NCBI GenBank assembly: GCA_013695565.1
Contig: JACDAG010000426.1
Location: forward strand, 1-11,225
Source: Bradyrhizobium sp.
GTDB taxonomy: Bacteria; Pseudomonadota; Alphaproteobacteria; Rhizobiales; Xanthobacteraceae
Direction of reading: 5' to 3'
Length of the DNA stretch: 11,225 bases
Shown here: positions 6,544 to 11,225 of the stretch, one piece after another
How positions within the stretch are numbered: the first letter of the stretch is position 1
Layout of the letters: every line of letters begins with the position of its first letter
The notes under the pieces: generated by a model
What the model saw: only the letters and a program-made list of their open reading frames with translations
What the model was told of the DNA's origin: nothing
The model's database searches: none
Made by a program: the position numbers and the translations under genes

Positions 6544-6966
6544 ATGTCGAACAAGATCATGCTTGCCACGCTTGCGCTCGGTGCAGCCGTTGCATTCGCG
6601 GGCCCCGCCTTCGCCGACAAGATGAAGGCAACACTGGATGGCAAGTCCGAAGTACCGCCAAATACCAGCGCCGCCAGCGGAACCGCCGACATCGACTATG
6701 ATCCCGCCAGCAAGAAGCTGAGCTGGAAGGTGACCTATTCAGGCCTCTCCGGCCCCACCACCGCCGCGCATTTCCACGGGCCCGCCGAAGCCGGCAAGAA
6801 CGGCGGCGTCGCGGTTCCGATCCCGAACGCGGGATCGAGCCCGGTCGAGGGCAGCGCCACGCTGACGGACGCGCAGGCCGCCGATCTCACGGGCGGCAAG
6901 TACTATGTCAACATTCACACCGCGGCCAATCCGGGCGGCGAAATCCGCGGCCAGGTGATGAAGTAA
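6544..6966 (+). CDS. Exported CHRD domain protein
   Basis: This 140-residue protein has a clear signal peptide (MSNKIMLATLALGAAVAFAGPAFA|D, cleaved after residue 24), leaving a mature domain of about 116 residues. The mature part is one CHRD domain (PF07452), named after chordin. Its two hallmarks are visible: TAAHFHGPAEAGKNGG (73-88) and YYVNIHTAANPGGEIRGQV (120-138), and it begins with the usual ATLDGKSEVPPN. Bacterial single-domain CHRD proteins are exported beta-rich proteins of unknown biochemical role; the conserved His residues (76, 78, 125) suggest metal or ligand contact, but this is inference. The ATG at 6544 is chosen because GGGAG (6533-6537) lies 6 bases before it and the signal peptide starts there; the GUG/TTG-type start at 6502 would add 14 charged residues and covers leader DNA. 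It is divergent from the di-heme cytochrome c gene and may share its regulation. Confidence 0.9.
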   Translation: MSNKIMLATLALGAAVAFAGPAFADKMKATLDGKSEVPPNTSAASGTADIDYDPASKKLSWKVTYSGLSGPTTAAHFHGPAEAGKNGGVAVPIPNAGSSPVEGSATLTDAQAADLTGGKYYVNIHTAANPGGEIRGQVMK

Positions 6967-6969
6967 GGA

Positions 6970-7043
6970 CTTCGCACCGGGGTGAGAAGCAGTCTTCGCA
7001 CCGGGGTGACGGAGTAGTCTTCGCACTGGGGTGACGGAGTAAG
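6970..7043 (+). repeat. Three tandem copies of a 24-25 bp repeat
   Basis: Copies begin CTTCGCACCGGGGTGA at 6970 and 6994 and CTTCGCACTGGGGTGA at 7019, with period 24 then 25. Copies 2 and 3 share the tail CGGAGTA; copy 1 has GAAGCAGT instead. A fragment CTTCG follows at 7046. The array starts four bases after the CHRD stop codon and ends before the terminator, so it would be in the 3' untranslated part of the CHRD transcript. Confidence 0.85.
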
Positions 7044-7065
7044 TTCTTCGACAGATGAAAAAGAG

Positions 7066-7098
7066 AAGGGCGGAGGCTTTCAAGCGTCCGCCCTTTTT
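7066..7098. terminator. Rho-independent terminator after the CHRD gene
   Basis: AAGGGCGGA (7066-7074) pairs with TCCGCCCTT (7087-7095), followed directly by a T-run (7094-7098). The loop can add GC/GC pairing (7076-7077 with 7084-7085). A-rich DNA at 7058-7066 gives a T-rich tail on the other strand as well, so it can also stop transcripts coming from the minus-strand cytochrome c-556 gene. Confidence 0.88.
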
Positions 7099-7116
7099 GT
7101 CGCATAAACACCAAGT

Positions 7117-7155
7117 CGTCGTCCGGGCTCGCGCTTTCGCTTGGCCGGGACCACA
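7117..7155 (-). repeat. REP-like palindromic repeat, copy 2 (inverted, longer form)
   Basis: Read on the minus strand the element begins GGTCCCGGCC and ends GCCCGGACGAC, the same ends as the copy at 1-30. Here the arms carry one mismatch and enclose an inner GCG-AAAG-CGC-like hairpin. It sits between the CHRD terminator and the end of the cytochrome c-556 gene, a usual place for such repeats. Confidence 0.6.
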
Positions 7156-7165
7156 AAGTTCGAGT

Positions 7166-7615
7166 TCAGCCCTTCTTGACGCGGAAGGTCTCGTGGCAAC
7201 CGCCGCATTCCTTGCCGATGCCGGGGAAATTCGCCTTCAGCGAATCGAGATCCTTGATCTTGGCCTTGGCCTCGGTCACGGCCTTGGCGAAGCTGGCGAC
7301 CTTAGCGTCAAAGCCGGCCTTGTCTTCCCAGATCTTGGGCGAGGGGCTGAAATCACCCTCCCATTTGGCGTCCTTCATGCTGGCGGGGAACATGGTCGGG
7401 AGCTTCTTGGCGGTGTCGTCGAGTTGGGTGAGAGCCGCATCGACCGCGGCCTGATCATAGGGCTTGTCGCCCTTGAACATCGGGCTCAGCACGCCGCCCA
7501 AATTCTTTCCATTGGCCTTCATGGCGTCCTGAGCGCCATTGACGGCATCCTGCTGCGCCACGCCAACGCCAACACTGAGCAACAGTGCTCCTGCAACCAA
7601 CAAAACCCGTTTCAT
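7166..7615 (-). CDS. Cytochrome c-556 / cytochrome c' family protein
   Basis: This 149-residue periplasmic cytochrome has a signal peptide of 20 residues (MKRVLLVAGALLLSVGVGVA|QQ). The mature chain is predicted to be a four-helix bundle, with the single heme site CGGCH near the C-terminus (137-141), as in the cytochrome c' family (PF01322). Met32, at mature position 12, is placed where low-spin c-556 proteins have their sixth heme ligand, so electron transfer is more likely than gas binding by a high-spin c'. Length and the motif ANFPGIGKECGGCHETFRVKKG fit the family. The ATG at 7615 has GAGGGG 8 bases upstream on the minus strand. It has its own 117-base upstream region with a GGAAT-N17-GTT motif, so it is probably transcribed separately from the CoxL-like gene behind it. 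Confidence 0.93.
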   Translation of the reverse strand: MKRVLLVAGALLLSVGVGVAQQDAVNGAQDAMKANGKNLGGVLSPMFKGDKPYDQAAVDAALTQLDDTAKKLPTMFPASMKDAKWEGDFSPSPKIWEDKAGFDAKVASFAKAVTEAKAKIKDLDSLKANFPGIGKECGGCHETFRVKKG

Positions 7616-7682
7616 TCGCCAGACCCCTCATTTTGTGACCCAAGCCTGTCCGCGGTCGCCGCGAACCTCGGCTGATTTAGCC

Positions 7683-7707
7683 AACACCGGGAGCTTAGAA
7701 TAATTCC
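7683..7707 (-). promoter_or_regulatory. Candidate ECF-type promoter GGAAT-N17-GTT for the cytochrome c-556 gene
   Basis: On the minus strand GGAAT (7707-7703) is followed after exactly 17 bases by GTT (7685-7683), 67 bases before the start codon. The base before GTT is T, as in the other two candidate sites. A second GGAATT copy lies 10 bases further upstream (AATTCCA on the plus strand at 7702-7708 and 7712-7718), one helical turn apart. Confidence 0.35.
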
Positions 7708-7732
7708 AGGGAATTCCAACTGCGACAAAAAA

Positions 7733-10039
7733 TCAGAGATTATGCCGGCGCTGCGCCTCCCGGATCGCGATCCAGACCCGTTCGGCGGTTGCCGGCATGT
7801 CGATGTGATCAATCTTGTATTCGCGCCAAAGACCCTCGACGATCGCATTGACCACCGCCGGACAGGAGCCGATCGCACCGGCCTCGCCCGCACCCTTCAC
7901 GCCCAGGGGATTGGTGGTGCAGGGAACGTTATGGGTCTCGAAGTGGAATGACGGACCGTCGGCCGCGCGCGGCATCGCGTAATCCATGAAGGTGCCGGTG
8001 ACGAGTTGGCCGTCGCTGGAGAACACCGCCTGCTCCATCAGGGCCTGCCCGATCCCCTGCATCGCGCCGCCATAGACCTGGCCGGCCAGCAGCAGCGGAT
8101 TGAGCGTCACCCCGAAATCGTCGACAATGACGTAGTTGACGATCCTGATGATCCCCGTGGCCGGATCGATTTCGATTTCGGCGAGATGCGTGCCGTTCGG
8201 ATAGGTGCCATCGGCCTGGTTGAAGGTCGCGCTCGCATTCAGCTTGGACGGATCGACGCCTGGACGTTTCGCCAGATCGGCAAAACTCACCGAGCGGTCG
8301 GTGCCCGCAATCCGTATCCTGCCGTCGCTGATCTCGAGATCGCCGGCGCTGGTCTCCAGCGCTTCGGCTGCGATTTCCTTCAGCTTGCCGCCGAGATCAT
8401 GGGCCGCGCGCTGCACGCTGACGCCGCCGGTCGGGATCGAGGCCGAACCGCCGGTGCCGAGGCCCGTGGCAACGCGATCGGTATCGCCCTGCACGATGTG
8501 CACGCGCTCGGGCGCCAGGCCGAACTGCTCGGCGATCAATTGCGCATAGGCGGTCTGGTGGCCCTGCCCGGTCGACTGGGTGCCGATCAGGATGGTGACG
8601 TCGCCATTGGGATCGAGCGCCACGTTGGCGGTCTCATCGCCCATGGTGCCGCAGACCTCGACATAGCTTGCGAGGCCAATGCCACGTACAAGTCCCGCCT
8701 TCTTGGCGGCCTTGGCGCGCTTGGGGAATTCCTTCCAGTTGGCGACTTCCATCGCGCGCTTCATATGCGCGGCGAAATCGCCGGAGTCATAGACCTTGTC
8801 GGTGATGGTCTTGTAGGGCATCGCTTTCGGCGAGATGAAATTCTTGCGCCTGATGGCATCGGGCGTCATGCCGAGTTTTCGCGCCGCCGCATCCACCAAC
8901 CGCTCGATCACATAGGCCGCTTCGGGGCGGCCCGCGCCGCGATAGGCATCGACCGGGACGGTGTTGGTGAACACGGTGCGGACGCGGCAGTGGAAGGTCC
9001 GGATATCGTAGAGACCCGGCAGCATGCCGGCGCCGCCATGCGGGATGTAGGGACCGAAGGTCGAGAGATAGGCTCCCATGTCGCCCATCAGGTCGACGTC
9101 CATGCCTAAGAACTTGCCGTCCTCGGCCAGCGCCATCTTCGCGGTGGTGACGTTGTCGCGTCCCTGCGCGTCACCCATGAAGTGGTCGGAGCGATCGGCG
9201 GTCCATTTGATGGTTTTCTTCAGCTTTTTCGCGGCAACCGAAATCAGGGCGTATTCGCGATACGGAAACAGTTTTGTGCCGAAGCCGCCGCCGACGTCGG
9301 GACAGATCACCCGCATCTTTTCCAGCGGTATCTTCAGCACCATGCCACCGATGATCTCGCGCAGGCGATGGCTGCCCTGGCTGCCGATCGTCAGCGTCAG
9401 ATGATCCCTCTTGGCGTCATATTCGGCGACCGCCGCGCGCGTTTCCATGAAGTTGGTGATGACGCGTGGATTGACGATCGACACTTCGGCGACCGCATGC
9501 GCCTTCGCAAACACGGCATCGGTTGCCGCCTTGTCGCCGATCGGCACGTCGAACAGCACGTTGCCTGCATGCTTGGGCCAGACCTGCGGCGCGCCTTTCT
9601 TGACGGCGTTGACAAGGCCGACCACCGCGGGCAGCGGCGTCCAGTTGACCTCGATCGCCTCGATCGCATCGCGGGCCTGATCGATGGTATCGGCCACGAC
9701 GAAGGCGACGGAATCGCCGACGTGGCGGACTTCATCCTTTGCGAGGATCGGATACGGAGGTCCGGTGAACGGATCGACCTCGAAATTGAACAGGCACGGC
9801 AGATCGCCGAGATCCCTGACGTCGTCAGCGATCAGCACCGCGGCGACGCCGGGCATGCCGCGGGCCTTGGTGACGTTGATGGTGAACTTGGCGTGCGCGT
9901 GCGGCGAGCGCAGCATCAGCGCGTGCAGGGAAGCAGACGGCGAAACGTCGTCGGTATAGCGGCCCTTGCCGCGAATGAGCGCATCGTCTTCCTTGCGCCG
10001 GACGCTGTGACCGACGCCGAACTTGATGGGAGCTGCCAT
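7733..10039 (-). CDS. Form II CoxL-like molybdenum hydroxylase large subunit
   Basis: This 768-residue protein is the molybdopterin-cytosine-dinucleotide-binding subunit of the xanthine oxidase family. It has the N-terminal a/b hammerhead domain (about 20-130) followed by the two Mo-cofactor domains. Seen motifs are DVGGGFGTK (248-256), the active-site loop AYRGAGR (365-371), GQGHQT (491-496), GTGGSAS (528-534) and KGAGEAG with the catalytic Glu719. AYRGAGR marks form II (BMS-type) proteins; true CO dehydrogenase (form I) has AYXCSFR with the Cu-binding cysteine, so CO oxidation is unlikely and the substrate is probably an aldehyde, N-heterocycle or purine-like compound. Related enzymes need a 2Fe-2S small subunit and usually a FAD subunit; neither lies next to it in this window. 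TTGGAG ends 5 bases before the ATG. It follows murJ on the same strand after 66 bases that contain a 7-bp-arm palindrome. Confidence 0.92.
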   Translation of the reverse strand: MAAPIKFGVGHSVRRKEDDALIRGKGRYTDDVSPSASLHALMLRSPHAHAKFTINVTKARGMPGVAAVLIADDVRDLGDLPCLFNFEVDPFTGPPYPILAKDEVRHVGDSVAFVVADTIDQARDAIEAIEVNWTPLPAVVGLVNAVKKGAPQVWPKHAGNVLFDVPIGDKAATDAVFAKAHAVAEVSIVNPRVITNFMETRAAVAEYDAKRDHLTLTIGSQGSHRLREIIGGMVLKIPLEKMRVICPDVGGGFGTKLFPYREYALISVAAKKLKKTIKWTADRSDHFMGDAQGRDNVTTAKMALAEDGKFLGMDVDLMGDMGAYLSTFGPYIPHGGAGMLPGLYDIRTFHCRVRTVFTNTVPVDAYRGAGRPEAAYVIERLVDAAARKLGMTPDAIRRKNFISPKAMPYKTITDKVYDSGDFAAHMKRAMEVANWKEFPKRAKAAKKAGLVRGIGLASYVEVCGTMGDETANVALDPNGDVTILIGTQSTGQGHQTAYAQLIAEQFGLAPERVHIVQGDTDRVATGLGTGGSASIPTGGVSVQRAAHDLGGKLKEIAAEALETSAGDLEISDGRIRIAGTDRSVSFADLAKRPGVDPSKLNASATFNQADGTYPNGTHLAEIEIDPATGIIRIVNYVIVDDFGVTLNPLLLAGQVYGGAMQGIGQALMEQAVFSSDGQLVTGTFMDYAMPRAADGPSFHFETHNVPCTTNPLGVKGAGEAGAIGSCPAVVNAIVEGLWREYKIDHIDMPATAERVWIAIREAQRRHNL

Positions 10040-10064
10040 CGTATCTCCAATAGCCTGATTGTCT

Positions 10065-10081
10065 CACGCCATATTGGCGTG
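10065..10081. promoter_or_regulatory. 17-bp palindrome upstream of the CoxL-like gene
   Basis: CACGCCA (10065-10071) and TGGCGTG (10075-10081) are perfect 7-base arms around TAT. The site lies 26 bases upstream of the CoxL-like start codon on the minus strand and has no T-run, so an operator for a dimeric regulator is more likely than a terminator. A short hairpin CGGC..GCCG (10101-10112) over the murJ stop codon, followed by TTT on the minus strand, is at best a weak terminator. Confidence 0.4.
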
Positions 10082-10105
10082 GTTCGCCAGGAAGCGCAAA
10101 CGGCT

Positions 10106-11225
10106 TTAGCCGCGGATCAGCGAGAAAATCCAGCCTCTGCCGAACAGTACGAGGATGCAAATGCCATAGACGAAAAGGCCGGTCACCATCAGCAGCAGCA
10201 GCGCGAGTTCGTCGCGAAAACTCGTCATTTGCGCGAAATAGACGCCGGCGAATCGCGCGGTCAGCCAAAGGGCTGCGGCAAGCACGATCCCGGACACGGC
10301 AAACTTGAGCAGCGACTTCACCCATGCCTGATCGAAATGAAGATACCCTCTTCGCACTGCAAAACCGAGCACCAGCAGCAGATTGATCCAGGCGCCGATC
10401 GCAGTCGCGAGCGCGAGGCCGATCTGGGCCAGCGTCCCCATCAGCGCGACTTTGAGGACGACGTTGACGGCAACCCCGGTCAGCGCGGCCTTGACCGGCG
10501 TGGCGGTATCCTTGCGGGCATAGAAGGTCGCAACCGCGCTGCGGATCATCACGAAGGGAATGAGCCCGACGGCATAGGCCGCCAGCGTCGCGCCCGCGGC
10601 CGCGGCGTCGGCCTTCGAGAATGCGCCGCGTGCAAACATCGCCCTCATGATCACGTCGGGCACCGTGAGGAACGCGGCGACGAAGGGTATCGAAAACAGC
10701 AGCGTGAAATCGAACGCCCGCCGCTGCGCCTTGGCGGCCCCGGCGTGGTCGCCCACCGTCAGGCGGCGCGACATTTCCGGCAACAGCACCGTGCCGATGG
10801 CGATCCCGATCACACCGATCGGCAACTGGTTGAGGCGGTCGGCATAATACAGCGCCGACAGCGCGCCGGCGGCGAGAAACGTTGCGATGATGGTGTCGGC
10901 GAACAGCGCCACCTGCGTTCCCATCGAACCAATGGTTGCGGGCCCGAGCGCGCGAAAGAAGGCGCGGACATCGTCATCGAGCTTGGGCATGCCGAACTTC
11001 GGCAGGACGCCGCTCCTGGCGGCGTCGCCGGCCAGCAGCAGAAATTCGAGAATACCTGCGATCAGGACGCCCCATGCTGCAGCATAACCTGCGCCCGGAA
11101 AGAACGCGGCCAGCGCCAATGTGGCCATCATCGACAGATTGAGAAAGATCGGCGCCGCCGCCGCACTGGCGAAGCGGTGCATGACGTTGAGCATGCCGCC
11201 ATAGAGCGTCACCAGCGTGATCAAC
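10106..11225 (-). CDS. murJ: MurJ (MviN) lipid II flippase, 5' end cut by the window edge
   Basis: About 373 C-terminal residues of an integral membrane protein of the MOP superfamily are visible. MurJ flips the peptidoglycan precursor lipid II across the inner membrane. The full protein is about 510-530 residues with 14 membrane helices, so roughly the first 140 residues lie to the right of the window. Typical sequence is seen: LYGGMLNVMHRFASAAAAPIFLNL, the repeat-start stretch DDDVRAFFRALGPATIGSMGTQV, YYADRLNQLPIGVIGIAIGTVLLPEMSR and RGAFSKADAAAAGATLAAYAVGLIPFVMIRSAVATFYARKDTATPVK. The TTG at 11224-11222 is an internal Leu codon, not a start. The gene is expected to be essential. Why the CoxL-like gene follows it is not clear from the sequence. 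Confidence 0.93.
   Translation of the reverse strand, partial: LITLVTLYGGMLNVMHRFASAAAAPIFLNLSMMATLALAAFFPGAGYAAAWGVLIAGILEFLLLAGDAARSGVLPKFGMPKLDDDVRAFFRALGPATIGSMGTQVALFADTIIATFLAAGALSALYYADRLNQLPIGVIGIAIGTVLLPEMSRRLTVGDHAGAAKAQRRAFDFTLLFSIPFVAAFLTVPDVIMRAMFARGAFSKADAAAAGATLAAYAVGLIPFVMIRSAVATFYARKDTATPVKAALTGVAVNVVLKVALMGTLAQIGLALATAIGAWINLLLVLGFAVRRGYLHFDQAWVKSLLKFAVSGIVLAAALWLTARFAGVYFAQMTSFRDELALLLLMVTGLFVYGICILVLFGRGWIFSLIRG

Noticed and set aside
8006..9109. Long plus-strand reading frame (367 codons) opposite the CoxL-like gene
   Set aside because: It is antisense to a gene with clear family motifs, has no recognisable domain or ribosome binding site, and is the kind of open antisense frame common in GC-rich DNA.
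7733..10039. Aerobic carbon monoxide dehydrogenase (form I CoxL)
   Set aside because: The active-site loop reads AYRGAGR, not AYXCSFR with the copper-binding cysteine, and the other CO dehydrogenase subunits are absent here.

Overview
The window looks like chromosomal DNA from an alphaproteobacterium of the Bradyrhizobium/Rhodopseudomonas group. This is inferred from the high GC content, from the typical short palindromic repeat (GGTCCCGG...CGGGACGAC) at positions 1-30 and again, inverted, at about 7117-7155, and from the mix of gene families (Ldh-family dehydrogenase, TAXI receptor, CoxL-like molybdenum hydroxylase, cytochrome c-556). The genus call is an inference from pattern, not from a search. 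No insertion sequence, phage gene, CRISPR array, tRNA or rRNA was seen.

Layout. Positions 51-3998 (+) hold a compact cluster: a fused two-domain ABC permease, its ATPase (start overlapping the permease stop by one base) and, about 60-70 bases on, an Ldh_2-family NAD(P)-dependent dehydrogenase. The substrate-binding protein is probably just left of the window. Positions 4215-5375 (+) encode an exported TAXI-type TRAP solute receptor with no TRAP permease beside it. A long bidirectional hairpin terminator (5417-5453) separates it from a convergent di-heme cytochrome c gene (5452-6378, -). That gene is divergent from a small exported CHRD-domain protein (6544-6966, +). After the CHRD gene come three tandem copies of a 24-25 bp repeat, a strong terminator (7066-7098) and the palindromic repeat. 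The minus strand then carries an exported cytochrome c'/c-556 (7166-7615), a form II CoxL-like molybdopterin subunit without its usual partners (7733-10039) and the C-terminal three quarters of the lipid II flippase gene murJ (10106 to the window edge).

How the genes may work together. The first three genes look like uptake plus oxidation or reduction of one small organic acid or amino-acid-derived compound, although transporters of this type are often labelled ferric-iron transporters. The di-heme cytochrome, the CHRD protein and cytochrome c-556 are all exported. Each has a GGAA(T/G)-N17-GTT motif 42-67 bases before its start codon, always with the same spacing, and I do not find this motif ahead of the Ldh, TAXI or CoxL genes. 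This resembles an ECF-sigma-type promoter and suggests a small co-regulated periplasmic redox or stress group. It is the most interesting non-obvious signal here. I did not see a clearly new multi-gene system; most of the window is ordinary metabolism and transport.
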